From CAVTPU01 sp963736695 (GTDB lineage: Bacteria; Actinomycetota; Actinomycetes; Mycobacteriales; Micromonosporaceae), in contig CAVTPU010000004.1 in NCBI GenBank assembly GCA_963736695.1, positions 868,001 through 932,000 on the forward strand: a DNA stretch of 64,000 nucleotides, in the 5' to 3' direction. Below, one piece after another: positions 8,463 through 16,656 of this stretch. Under the pieces are notes generated by a model. It was given only the letters and a program-made list of their open reading frames with translations. It ran no database searches and was not told the origin of the DNA. How positions within the stretch are numbered: the first letter of the stretch is position 1; every line of letters begins with the position of its first letter. Made by a program: the position numbers and the translations under genes.

Positions 8463-9362
8463 TCACGGCTTGGCCGCCACTCGGAGTTCGGCGGATCGGC
8501 GAAGTCCGGTAAGGCGCACGGTGCCGAGTTGTCCGAGGATGATCCCGGCGAAGACGAGCACGAGTCCCCCGATTTGATGCGCGGCGAGGATGTCGCCTGC
8601 GATTGTGATGCCGAGCAGCACCCCGGTTATCGGGTTGAGCAGTCCGATGAGTCCGACTGCCGCGGCGTTGAGGTGACGCAGTCCGGTGAACCACGCGGAG
8701 AAGGCGAACGCGGTCGCGACGATCGTGAGATAGGCGAAGCCCAGGACAGCACTCGTGTCCACAGTGGGCGGTGCCCCTTCGATCGCGACGGCGAAGGGCA
8801 TCAGCACGGCTCCTCCGGCGATGAGCTGCCACGCGGCGAGCGAGAAGACGTCGACGTCGGCGCTCCACTTCTTGGCGAGCACATAGCCGAGGGACGACAT
8901 CACCATCGCCGCGATGGCGGCGGCGATGCCCATCGTGTTGATGGTGGCCTCGCCGTCGACCAGCATGAGATAGACGCCCACGATCCCGACGGCCGCTCCG
9001 GTCACGGGTGCCGCCGCAGGGCGTTCGGCGAGTGCGGTCCAAGCGAACAGCATCATCATGATGGGCGAGGCTGCCATGATCGTTGAGGCGACGCTCGATG
9101 GCAGGGTCTGGGCCGCCAGATAGACCAGCACGAAGAACGCACCCGTGTTGAGGGTGCCCAGAACTACCGATTTCCACCACCACGCGCCGTGGGGAAGCTT
9201 CCGGCTCACGGCGAGGAGCAGCAGTCCTGCGGGCAAGGCTCGGATCGCGGCCCCATAGATCGGATAGTCGGCCGGCAGGAACTGTTGGGTGACGACATAG
9301 GTGGTGCCCCACGCCACGGGTGCGAGCGCGGTGATGACGATCCACCGTATAGTAGCTTCCAT
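8463..9362 (-). CDS. EamA/DMT superfamily transporter
   Basis: A 299-residue membrane protein with about ten hydrophobic segments arranged as two EamA halves: the first opens with APVAWGTTYVVTQQFLP, the second with AMVMSSLGYVLAKKW. This is the layout of drug/metabolite exporters of the RhaT/YdcZ type; the substrate is unknown. ATG 9362 is placed by the start of the first helix and by the TATAGT box seven bases upstream, which makes the mRNA leaderless. The start codon sits inside a 30-bp palindrome shared with the divergent MarR gene, so expression is probably repressed by that regulator and induced by a ligand that may also be the exported compound. Confidence 0.88.
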   Translation of the reverse strand: MEATIRWIVITALAPVAWGTTYVVTQQFLPADYPIYGAAIRALPAGLLLLAVSRKLPHGAWWWKSVVLGTLNTGAFFVLVYLAAQTLPSSVASTIMAASPIMMMLFAWTALAERPAAAPVTGAAVGIVGVYLMLVDGEATINTMGIAAAIAAMVMSSLGYVLAKKWSADVDVFSLAAWQLIAGGAVLMPFAVAIEGAPPTVDTSAVLGFAYLTIVATAFAFSAWFTGLRHLNAAAVGLIGLLNPITGVLLGITIAGDILAAHQIGGLVLVFAGIILGQLGTVRLTGLRRSAELRVAAKP

Positions 9363-9376
9363 GGAAGCCACTATAC
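9347..9376. promoter_or_regulatory. MarR operator 1 (30-bp inverted repeat)
   Basis: An inverted repeat with 14 of 15 base pairs matching, centred on 9361/9362, with the perfect core GCTTCCATGGAAGC. It covers the EamA start codon (9360-9362) and its TATAGT -10 box on the minus strand (9370-9375). Binding here would block initiation at the exporter promoter. Confidence 0.75.
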
Positions 9377-9391
9377 CTTCCACGGAAGCTA
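9374..9391. promoter_or_regulatory. MarR operator 2
   Basis: A second, weaker dyad (TACCTTCC, AC centre, GGAAGCTA) whose centre is 21 bp, two helical turns, from that of operator 1. It shares the CTTCC/GGAAG arms and reaches the TATTGT box of the regulator gene. The spacing would put two MarR dimers on the same DNA face and allow autoregulation. Confidence 0.65.
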
Positions 9392-9395
9392 TTGT
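9390..9395 (+). promoter_or_regulatory. -10 box of the MarR gene
   Basis: TATTGT ends six bases before GTG 9402, as expected for a leaderless transcript. It overlaps the end of operator 2 by two bases. Confidence 0.5.
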
Positions 9396-9401
9396 GATCT
9401 C

Positions 9402-9917
9402 GTGACTGAGCCACTCGACCACGTCTCCCGGGTCCAGCAGGCCTGGGCACGCGAACGCCCCGACGTCGACGTGACGCCGCTGGGTGTGATCGGACGACTT
9501 CACCGGCTCGGATACCACCTCACCGAACAGCTGCAGACCATCTATCGGCGATATGGTCTCGGCGAGGGTGAATTCGACGTGCTCGCCTCGCTTCGACGTG
9601 CCGGCGAACCCTTCGAACTCGCTCCCGGACAACTGGCCTCGTTCACGATGGTCACCACCGGGGCGATGACGAAACGCCTCGACCGACTTGAGCGGGACGG
9701 ACTCGTCACCCGCCGCGCCGACACGAACGACGGCCGCGGACGCGTCGTCGCACTCACCAAAGCCGGCAGAGAGCTGTTTGACCAGGCGTTCACCGATCAC
9801 ATGCGCAATGAACGTCGCCTGATTGATCAGATCTCCCCGGAGGACGCCGCCCAACTGGAGTCGCTGCTCGCCACCTGGCTCGCCTGCTTCGAGACTCCAC
9901 TGAAGACAGATATCTGA
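9402..9917 (+). CDS. MarR family transcriptional regulator
   Basis: A 171-residue winged-helix regulator. The helix-turn-helix and wing are readable: GEFDVLASLRRAG, APGQLASFTMVTTGAMTKRLDRLERDGLV, TRRADTNDGRGRVVALTKAG. N- and C-terminal helices form the dimer interface. The neighbouring exporter, divergent with only 39 bp between start codons, is its obvious target, and two tandem palindromes lie in that gap. GTG 9402 (VTEPLDHVS) is chosen because the frame upstream is the shadow of the exporter and the TATTGT box sits at the leaderless distance. Confidence 0.88.
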   Translation: MTEPLDHVSRVQQAWARERPDVDVTPLGVIGRLHRLGYHLTEQLQTIYRRYGLGEGEFDVLASLRRAGEPFELAPGQLASFTMVTTGAMTKRLDRLERDGLVTRRADTNDGRGRVVALTKAGRELFDQAFTDHMRNERRLIDQISPEDAAQLESLLATWLACFETPLKTDI

Positions 9918-9960
9918 CTGATAGAAGACTTGGCGAGACCCTCGATGCGGGTCGGCTCGA

Positions 9961-9995
9961 TACGATGCCCGTCGTGGCCGTGACAGGCGGCCACG
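9961..9995 (+). promoter_or_regulatory. Promoter box and leader hairpin of the LPKTG protein gene
   Basis: TACGAT at 9961-9966 is a candidate -10. It is followed by an 8-bp perfect hairpin (CGTGGCCG, 7-base loop, CGGCCACG; 9973-9995) and then by the ribosome site GGGAGGA at 10003. The hairpin lies in or just before the mRNA leader and might stabilise it. Confidence 0.4.
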
Positions 9996-10017
9996 AGACA
10001 ACGGGAGGAAACAGACT

Positions 10018-10926
10018 GTGTCGACTGACACCCCACGTCGCCACTACGCCCGCGTCAGCATCATCGCGGTCGCGACCACGCTCGGCGCCGCCCTCGGTGC
10101 GGGGGCTCTCGCCCCGACCGCCGGGCACGCCGCAGCACCCGCCGGCCCGGACATCGCGGCCACCGCGGCGTTCGATAAGGCCACCTACACCACCGTCGGA
10201 CAGAACGTCACCGCTACCTTCACCTTGCGCAATATCGGCACGGCCGACGCGACCAACGTGCACGTCACCGGCGGAGACAATGGCGGCATCGACATCTCGA
10301 ACTTCCCCACGGTGAACTTCGACATCGCCGCCGGCGCCACCAAGACGTTCACCGTCACCGGCGCCGTCAACGCCCAAGGCAAGAGCAACGGCCTCGTCTT
10401 CGTCAGCAATCAGTTCGAGCCGGACGAGACGGACGTCAATCCGGACAACAACATCGGCACGGCCAGAGCCGAGGTTGTCGGCGCGACCGGGAGCCTCACC
10501 GGCCTGGTCTTCCACGAGGCCGACAACGACCCGTCGACCGTCGACGACAAGGGGATCGCCGGAGTGGTGATCGAGCTCTATCGGACGGACAAGCCGAAGA
10601 CCCTGGTTGCAAAGGTCACCACCGACGCCAAGGGCGTCTTCACCGCCACCGAACTGCCCGTCGGCGCCTACTCCTTCACGGTCAATCCGCCGGCCGGGTG
10701 GAAGCTCGGCGGCTACCACGAGACCAGCGGGGCGCAGGTCACTGAGAACGAGGGCGAACGCATTCTCATCTCCGTCGTTCCGGCGCCCATCGCCTCACCG
10801 CCGGCCAACGCGCCGCAGCTGCCGAAGACCGGCTCGCCAGCGGCCTTGATCGCCGGCATCGGGGCCGGGGCAGTCATCGCCGGGGCGATCGCGATCGGCC
10901 TCGCGCGTCGCCGCCGGCACGCCTGA
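10018..10926 (+). CDS. Cell-wall-anchored surface protein (LPKTG motif)
   Basis: A 302-residue exported protein. Residues 1-40 are a signal peptide (basic start, hydrophobic core, cleavage near GHAA-AP). Residues 45-155 resemble a CARDB/DUF11-type beta sandwich (ATFTLRNIGTADATNVHV, NPDNNIGTARAEV). Residues 158-250 match an SdrD-B/Cna-B-like domain (GSLTGLVFHEADNDPSTVDDKG, GVFTATELPVGAYSFTV). The end has the sortase signal LPKTG, a hydrophobic helix and the basic tail RRRRHA, so it should be covalently attached to peptidoglycan. No sortase gene is nearby. GTG start with GGGAGGA nine bases upstream. Confidence 0.85.
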   Translation: MSTDTPRRHYARVSIIAVATTLGAALGAGALAPTAGHAAAPAGPDIAATAAFDKATYTTVGQNVTATFTLRNIGTADATNVHVTGGDNGGIDISNFPTVNFDIAAGATKTFTVTGAVNAQGKSNGLVFVSNQFEPDETDVNPDNNIGTARAEVVGATGSLTGLVFHEADNDPSTVDDKGIAGVVIELYRTDKPKTLVAKVTTDAKGVFTATELPVGAYSFTVNPPAGWKLGGYHETSGAQVTENEGERILISVVPAPIASPPANAPQLPKTGSPAALIAGIGAGAVIAGAIAIGLARRRRHA

Positions 10927-10942
10927 GCCATTCCGCGATAAC

Positions 10943-10998
10943 GCACACCACGCCCGGCTCGCACCGAGGCGACGACGCTCGAGCCGGGCGTGGTGTGC
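10943..10998. terminator. Bidirectional terminator hairpin
   Basis: Perfect 19-bp inverted repeat (arms 10943-10961 and 10980-10998; arm begins GCACACCACGCCC) with an 18-base loop, lying between convergent genes that end at 10926 and 11011. No U-tract, as usual for actinomycete terminators. Confidence 0.75.
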
Positions 10999-11010
10999 CG
11001 TCGACATCGC

Positions 11011-11790
11011 TCACGTCGGGCTGTGTTCCAGCGCGTCGCTGATGTCGAGGCTCAGTTGTCGAACCACCGCTTCAGCCTGCTCGAAGAGATAGAAGTGCCC
11101 GCCCGGCAACGTGTGCTGGCGCACCGGAGCGGTCGTGTGCTCAACCCACCCCGCGACCTGCTCGGCGGGTGCCATCGGGTCATCCCGTCCGGAGAGGACG
11201 GTCAGTGGAACGCGCAGCGGCGGCCCGGCCCGATATTCGTACGTGTCGACGATCGCGAGATCGGAGCGCAACGTCCGCACCATGAGCTCGGCGACGTCCG
11301 ACATCTCCAGCACCTCGTGCGGCGTGCCGCCGAGATCGCGCATAAACCGGATCAGCCGGTCACGCGACCACAGGTCGCGCCGCCGGGTGGGGTCGACGAA
11401 CCTCGGCGCCGAGCCGCCGGAGAGGCCGAGCCACACCGGCCCGCGGCCGCGGGCCTCGAGTTCGCGGGCCAGCTCGAAGGCGATCAACGCCCCCATGCTG
11501 TGTCCGAAGATCGCGAGCGGACCGGTGATCTCGGCCTCGACGAGAGGGGCCAGCCACCCGGTCACGTCGGCCGCCCGCTCAAACCGGGGGCCATCGTCAT
11601 CGGTAATCCGCCCAGGAAGATCCAGACCCAGCAGTCTCCACTGTGGAGGAAAATGCCGCGCCAACGGCAGATAGCCGATCGCAGACCCACCCGCGTGATG
11701 AACGACGAGCACGGTGACCGGGGCGTCGGCGCTCGCACTCCCCCGGCGCAGCTCGAGAAACGGGGCACGCACTGTTTCGGGCGTCGACAA
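11011..11790 (-). CDS. Type II thioesterase (alpha/beta hydrolase)
   Basis: A 259-residue protein of the TEII family that removes wrong or stalled acyl groups from carrier proteins of NRPS/PKS lines. Readable motifs: HHAGGSAIGY (oxyanion region), GLDLPGR, GHSMG with the nucleophile Ser98, SGRDDPM with the acidic residue near 203-204, and GGHFYLF with His232, giving a full catalytic triad. The start is a TTG at 11790 with GAGGAG just upstream. No NRPS, PKS or carrier-protein gene is in the window, so this is an orphan here and may act on a distant cluster. Confidence 0.85.
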   Translation of the reverse strand: MSTPETVRAPFLELRRGSASADAPVTVLVVHHAGGSAIGYLPLARHFPPQWRLLGLDLPGRITDDDGPRFERAADVTGWLAPLVEAEITGPLAIFGHSMGALIAFELARELEARGRGPVWLGLSGGSAPRFVDPTRRRDLWSRDRLIRFMRDLGGTPHEVLEMSDVAELMVRTLRSDLAIVDTYEYRAGPPLRVPLTVLSGRDDPMAPAEQVAGWVEHTTAPVRQHTLPGGHFYLFEQAEAVVRQLSLDISDALEHSPT

Positions 11791-12008
11791 CTCGTCTCCT
11801 CACGATTGGTTCAGCGCGATCATCCTATCGGCGGGTTGGGCCCGCCTTGTCTCAGCACGATCGACGCCCTGACGCTGTGAGTAACTTTGTGCCATTTTGC
11901 TCGTTTCCCCAAGAAAGTATGGGCCCGAACGCGCGAGCCGATTGGTGGGCTCACGCGGATCACAGTGATGCACGCGGGGCTTTGTCTCAACTCACACTCG
12001 GGGGTAAC

Positions 12009-12977
12009 GTGCGAGCACATGTCGTGACTGGCGGGGCGGGGTTCATCGGTTCACATCTGTGTGACGCGCTCGTGTCTCGCGGAGATCGTGTCGTCTGTGT
12101 GGACAACTTCGTGGGCACCCACGGCTCCAAGCGCAACATCGATCACTTGCTGCATCATGAGCGGTTCGAGTTCGTCAACGAGGACCTCGTCGAGTGGGCG
12201 GCGACCGCCGACCTGTCGGGAATCGACACGGTGTTTCACCAAGCGGCGTCGAAGAACACCGTCTCCATCGCCGATCCCGAGCTCGACCTGACGGTCAACG
12301 CCCTGGGCACTCAACGGATGCTCCGCGCCGCCGTGCGCGGCAAGGTGCGCAAGTTCGTGCACGGATCGACAGGATCCGTATTTGGCGCGCTGCGCGACTA
12401 TCAGGACGAGGAACATCCCAAGAACCCGCGCTCGTTCTATGGAGTCAGCAAGCTCGCCGGTGAATCATATTGCCGGGTTATCGGCGAGATGTGCGGGCTG
12501 GACTATTCGGTGCTCCGTTACTATCACGTGATTGGTCCACGGCAAGATGACTCCGACACCGGTGGCGTGGTCCCGATCTTTATCAAGCGATGCGAGGACA
12601 AACGCGATCTGACCATCTATGGGACCGGCGAACAATCACGCAGTTTCACGTCCGTCCTCGACGTCGTCGCGGCCAACCTCCTGGTGGCCGAGAAGGCCGA
12701 CGCGTCGCAGCAGTTCTTCAACTGCGCCAGCGGAATTCGCGTGACGATCCAGGAACTCGCCGACTTCATCATCGCTGAAATGAACTCGGAAGTCGCCATC
12801 ACACATGAGGATTTCCGTCCTGGCGACATCCTGGACTTCAACGTCGACAACGCGAAGATCAAGAAGCTGGGAATGACATTCAACCAGGATTGGCGGGGCG
12901 TCGTTCGTGGGGTCATCGAGTCTCGAGATCCGGCCTCCGACTCTCCGCTAGCGGCGCTCTGCGCGAGCGAAATCTGA
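12009..12977 (+). CDS. NAD-dependent epimerase/dehydratase (extended SDR)
   Basis: A 322-residue extended short-chain dehydrogenase. It has the Rossmann loop GGAGFIG (residues 8-14), the acidic VDNF that selects NAD, and the catalytic Tyr144-x-x-x-Lys148 in SFYGVSKLAGE with an upstream Ser/Thr cluster (HGSTGS). Such enzymes convert UDP-glucose to UDP-galactose or make related sugar nucleotides. GTG 12009 is chosen because the Rossmann strand begins at once (RAHVVTGG) and GGGGG lies upstream. First gene of a three-gene operon with two glycosyltransferase-like genes, so it probably supplies a sugar nucleotide for a surface glycan. Confidence 0.88.
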   Translation: MRAHVVTGGAGFIGSHLCDALVSRGDRVVCVDNFVGTHGSKRNIDHLLHHERFEFVNEDLVEWAATADLSGIDTVFHQAASKNTVSIADPELDLTVNALGTQRMLRAAVRGKVRKFVHGSTGSVFGALRDYQDEEHPKNPRSFYGVSKLAGESYCRVIGEMCGLDYSVLRYYHVIGPRQDDSDTGGVVPIFIKRCEDKRDLTIYGTGEQSRSFTSVLDVVAANLLVAEKADASQQFFNCASGIRVTIQELADFIIAEMNSEVAITHEDFRPGDILDFNVDNAKIKKLGMTFNQDWRGVVRGVIESRDPASDSPLAALCASEI

Positions 12978-12990
12978 GGTGGGCGGTCAC

Positions 12991-15048
12991 GTGCGGCGGG
13001 CAATCGGCCCGATCAAACGTCGGCTGAAACGGTCCCGCCTAGGCCCGAGCTTATCGCGCGCTAAACGCTCTCTCGCCACGCGCGCCGCGAAGATGATCAC
13101 CCATCCCCTTCTCCCATCGAGCGTCGCCGCGCGATTCAGCGCGACCCATGCCCAGATGCTCGGACTGTTGATCGCGACGCAGGAGTGGGCCAATGCCGCC
13201 CACATCGGCGATGCGCTGCTCGCCCGAACCGGCCCAACCGCAAAACCCGCCTGGTACGCCCACACCGCCACCGCACACCTCAAACTCGGCGACCGCACCA
13301 CCGCCACCCACGTCCTCGAAGCCGGCCGAACAACACACCCCGACTCCACCCTCCTCGACTCCCACCTCCTCAGCCTCTCCATCACCACACAAGACTGGGC
13401 CACCGCCGCCCACATCGGCGACGCACTGCTCGCCCGAACCGGCCCAACCGCAAAACCCGCCTGGCATGCCCACACCGCCACCGCACACCTCAAACTCGGC
13501 GACCACACCACCGCCGAGCGGGTGCTTCAGGCCGGCCGAACAACACACCCCGAGACCACCCTCCTCGACTCCCACCTCCTCAGCCTCTCCATCACCACAC
13601 AAGACTGGGCCACCGCCGCCCACATCGGCGACGCGCTGCTCGCCCGAACCGGCCCAACCGCAAAACCCGCCTGGCATGCCCACACCGCCACCGCACACCT
13701 CAAACTCGGCGACCACACCACCGCGGAACGGGTCCTCGAGGCCGGCGGGCCCCTGGCCGCGCAGCATCGTGATGGGCAGTGGACACGGGCTCTCCTCGAC
13801 GCTCATCTGCACGGCAAGTCATTGGACTATGGACGCATGGGCGTTCTCAAGTTCTCCCCGCAACAGCGTCGTGATCTGTCGGACGCGATGCCCACTCACG
13901 CGTTCGGGTCATATACCAAGGGAATCATCGACTGGCAACACCGGTGGGACGAGGCGTCACCGGACCATCGGGTGATCATGATAGCCCCCAAGGACTTCTC
14001 CGGCTCGATGTTCAAGCTGGCCGCAGCCGCAAACCGCTATTCCCCGTACGCCGTGCGCTTGGTGACGTTTCATCCGCACGAGTTCGGCTACGCCAACGAT
14101 CTCGTGATCCCCGAGATCACGGATGCTCGCCGCGATCTACTTCTCCGCGAGGTCGACAGGTGCCGCATCATTCACCTCAAAGACGAACACTCGTGGTTCA
14201 ACGACGCCCGAGGCATCAACGCTGATCTGCTGCGGGAGTTGTTCTATGGCGATCTCCGGCGCCACTATCGAACAGTCTTCACCACCTATGGCGGGTGGGC
14301 GCGAAGCCATAAGGACAACGCCGACTGGCAGGCCGGCGTGCTGTCCTTCGACGCCCGAACGGCGATGACCCCGGATCTCAACTTCGATTGGTATCACGGG
14401 GATCTGCTGCCGCACGCGATCGACACTGACAACCTGCACTACTGCTGGACCGACTCAAAGGTCATCGGTCACTCCAGCGCCACCACGAAACCGCAGCGAA
14501 AGGGCACGGAGCTGCTCTTCGAAGCCGTGCGACAGCTGGAAAAGCAGCGGCCACGGGGTTGGGCGGAGTGGGAGGCGACCTTCATCATCGGGGTCAGTCA
14601 TGACGTGGCGATGGCACGCAAACGCGGACTGTCCCTCTATTTCGACCAGGCCGGTCGAGAGCCGGGAAACGGGCCACTCGCGGTCGACGACGTCATCGGC
14701 TGGTATGGCAACGCCGCCATCGAAGCCCTCGTGATGGGCATCCCCACACTGGTCCACATTCGACGCGACGCCGCCGACCGGGCCGCACGGGCCGGCGTCG
14801 ACGTCGCCGGCTGGCCTCTCATTCAGGTGGATCGCGATCCCGCGGACATCGCCGACAAGATCCGCCGGTTCGTCATGGCCTCCGGGGCGGAGCGCGAGGC
14901 GCTGTCTCACAAGTCCCGGGCGTTCGCCGAGAAATACCACAGCTACCAAGCGTTGGCTGCGCGTCTAGGCGACGTATACGGGCGCGTGACGCGCTCGCCG
15001 CGCACCGCCGCCCAACCCAGTGTCGATATTGGAGGCACGTCTCTGTGA
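12991..15048 (+). CDS. TPR-repeat protein with glycosyltransferase-like C-terminal domain
   Basis: About 685 residues. After a basic N-terminus (KRRLKRSRLGPSLSRAKRS), three copies of a 70-residue TPR-like unit follow (AAHIGDALLARTGPTAKPAW, TATAHLKLGDHTTAERVL, LLDSHLLSLSITTQDWA). Residues about 280-670 resemble a GT-B glycosyltransferase: VIMIAPKDFSGSMFKLAAAA, RIIHLKDEHSWF, and a C-terminal half with the donor-site-like GNAAIEALVMGIPTLV. The best start is GTG 12991, preceded by GAGGTG; GTG 12979 is in frame too. It overlaps the next gene by 4 bases (GTGA). The repeats are nearly identical at DNA level. Confidence 0.7.
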   Translation: MRRAIGPIKRRLKRSRLGPSLSRAKRSLATRAAKMITHPLLPSSVAARFSATHAQMLGLLIATQEWANAAHIGDALLARTGPTAKPAWYAHTATAHLKLGDRTTATHVLEAGRTTHPDSTLLDSHLLSLSITTQDWATAAHIGDALLARTGPTAKPAWHAHTATAHLKLGDHTTAERVLQAGRTTHPETTLLDSHLLSLSITTQDWATAAHIGDALLARTGPTAKPAWHAHTATAHLKLGDHTTAERVLEAGGPLAAQHRDGQWTRALLDAHLHGKSLDYGRMGVLKFSPQQRRDLSDAMPTHAFGSYTKGIIDWQHRWDEASPDHRVIMIAPKDFSGSMFKLAAAANRYSPYAVRLVTFHPHEFGYANDLVIPEITDARRDLLLREVDRCRIIHLKDEHSWFNDARGINADLLRELFYGDLRRHYRTVFTTYGGWARSHKDNADWQAGVLSFDARTAMTPDLNFDWYHGDLLPHAIDTDNLHYCWTDSKVIGHSSATTKPQRKGTELLFEAVRQLEKQRPRGWAEWEATFIIGVSHDVAMARKRGLSLYFDQAGREPGNGPLAVDDVIGWYGNAAIEALVMGIPTLVHIRRDAADRAARAGVDVAGWPLIQVDRDPADIADKIRRFVMASGAEREALSHKSRAFAEKYHSYQALAARLGDVYGRVTRSPRTAAQPSVDIGGTSL
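13171..13745 (+). repeat. Three tandem 210-bp in-gene repeats
   Basis: Unit starts at 13171, 13381 and 13591, with the third partial. Units 2 and 3 are almost base-identical for about 130 bp (from ACCACACAAGACTGGGC onward); unit 1 differs at scattered sites. Period 210 bp = 70 codons, so copy number can change without frameshift. Confidence 0.9.
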
Positions 15049-15881
15049 AGATCGCATGCGTGGTCAGCCACATGGATGAGCCGTTGCTCAACGTCTCGCT
15101 GATCACCATCTCAAAGGCCAACGACAGCAACGTCGAGGTTCAGCGAGTGGTGGCGGGCAAGTCCCCCATGTGCGCCTCGTTCAACGCGGCGTTGGACATC
15201 GCCTGGACCCACGAGTGCGATGTGCTTATCCATACGGCCTCCGATGTTCTGCTGCAGCGCCACGCGCTCACCGTGTTACTCTCGACCCTGGATCTTGATC
15301 GCCACTTCGTGGCCGTCGCGCGGGGTTACGACGCCATCCACGGGCTCAGTTCCGGCGGGCTATGGGCATTCAACATGCGCGTCGTCGCGGACAAGTTCCG
15401 CTTTCGCGACGTCTTCAAGCAGGACCTCGATCTGTGCGAGCGGATCGAGGCCGCGACGGGCCTCGAGTGCGCCTACACACCGCCGGGCGATCCCCTGACA
15501 TATCACCATCCGGTGTGGACGGCTCGTGAGCTGTATGGCAAATATCGATACTCCTATCCGAAATACACGAAGGCGAAAACGCAGGCGACCATGCGGGCGT
15601 TCCTCGAGATCGGGCTGCAGCGCAATCCCGGCAACAAGGCCCTCCTCGCCGGAACGCGGGGCTTGGTGGCGGCCCAGCGACGGGGCCCCATGCGCGGCGC
15701 GAAGTCACATGAGGAGGTCGAGAAGGAGTTCATCGCCGACTGCGCCGATCTCACCATCGAGGGCACCGAGTTCTACGTCAAGCACCAGCACTATCAGAGC
15801 TTGGCGAGGGCGATTCTCGACTCTGCCGACATGTGTGTATGTGAGCCGCCGGACTCGTTGACCCCGCTCATCAAGTTGTGA
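15045..15881 (+). CDS. GT-A-like glycosyltransferase (putative)
   Basis: A 278-residue soluble protein. It opens with KIACVVSHMDEPLLNVSLITI, then FNAALDIAWTHECDVLIHTASDVLLQ, where the DVLIHTASD block sits where family-2 glycosyltransferases keep their metal-binding DxD, and GGLWAFNMRV, a common acceptor-side motif. The C-terminal third is helical and basic (YGKYRYSYPKYTKAK). Catalysis is likely but not certain. The GTG start overlaps the TPR-GT stop in GTGA, so translation is coupled. Last gene of the glycan operon; no terminator hairpin is visible in the 60 bp before the convergent gene. Confidence 0.6.
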   Translation: MKIACVVSHMDEPLLNVSLITISKANDSNVEVQRVVAGKSPMCASFNAALDIAWTHECDVLIHTASDVLLQRHALTVLLSTLDLDRHFVAVARGYDAIHGLSSGGLWAFNMRVVADKFRFRDVFKQDLDLCERIEAATGLECAYTPPGDPLTYHHPVWTARELYGKYRYSYPKYTKAKTQATMRAFLEIGLQRNPGNKALLAGTRGLVAAQRRGPMRGAKSHEEVEKEFIADCADLTIEGTEFYVKHQHYQSLARAILDSADMCVCEPPDSLTPLIKL

Positions 15882-15942
15882 TCCCGCCGCCACTCTCGTC
15901 GTTCTGGCCCGCGTCGCTGGATAAGCGGCGACTATCGCGCTG

Positions 15943-16650
15943 TCATCTTTCGCTCGTGCGCAACGGGCGACCCGTACGGATGCGTCTTTTAAGACCGTAG
16001 ACGCCGTCGCGGAAACCGTCGACAGAGACCCCGTCTTCCTCCTCATAGATCTGCAACAAGTCGGGGTCGAAGAGCTCAAGCAGGGCTTGATCGTGGAGTG
16101 TGATGCCGTCACCCAGCGTGTCGTCCGGGGCAGCGCCACCAGCGAATCGGAGACGGTTCCTGACCTTTCCGACGAGGTGTCGGGCCCGAAACGCCCCGCC
16201 CACAGAGAAGTAGTGCTCCTCGGGATAGAACAACTCACACGAAACGTCTCCACCGACGATGGCGCGACCGTGGTTGTCGTCACCGATAAGGCTCCGCTCG
16301 ACTGACAGATCGCCGTGCACAGATAGCAGCCCGGCCGTCACCACGTCGCGGGCACGCATGTCACCGGTGACGATGACTCGCGTGATGGCGTCGTGGTGGT
16401 CGCCGAGGAATGCTCCGGTGACCGTCAGGTTTCCCCGCACCACGAGGAGCACCATCCATGGCTTGGCGGTGTCGAGATCGCCGTCCACATGGAGGTCGCC
16501 TTCATGAAGGCACACGTCGGCCGCACCGAAGCCGTCCGGTTGAGCGACGAACTCGTCCAGCTCTTCGATGGCGAATGACCTCGCGGGGACCATCGGAATC
16601 AGGTGGCGAATGTCGTCAAGACTCAGGGTTCCACCCCGATAGCTACGCAT
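15943..16650 (-). CDS. Bactofilin-like beta-helix protein (putative)
   Basis: A 235-residue protein of unknown function. Its middle (residues about 45-160) is a series of short beta turns with regularly spaced Gly-Asp-Leu: CLHEGDLHVDGDL, VVRGNLTVTGAF, VTGDMRARDVVTAGLLSVHGDL, AIVGGDVSCELF. This is the pattern of right-handed beta-helix, polymer-forming proteins such as bactofilins, though flanking regions are longer than usual. No signal or membrane segment. It starts 6 bp before the macrodomain gene's stop region on the same strand, so the two genes may form a unit with the macrodomain gene upstream. Confidence 0.5.
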   Translation of the reverse strand: MRSYRGGTLSLDDIRHLIPMVPARSFAIEELDEFVAQPDGFGAADVCLHEGDLHVDGDLDTAKPWMVLLVVRGNLTVTGAFLGDHHDAITRVIVTGDMRARDVVTAGLLSVHGDLSVERSLIGDDNHGRAIVGGDVSCELFYPEEHYFSVGGAFRARHLVGKVRNRLRFAGGAAPDDTLGDGITLHDQALLELFDPDLLQIYEEEDGVSVDGFRDGVYGLKRRIRTGRPLRTSER

Positions 16651-16656
16651 CGGACC

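Noticed and set aside
13051..13812. Gly/Cys-rich minus-strand frame across the TPR repeats
   Set aside because: Antisense to TPR coding sequence, with no start signals; its repeats simply mirror the TPR units.
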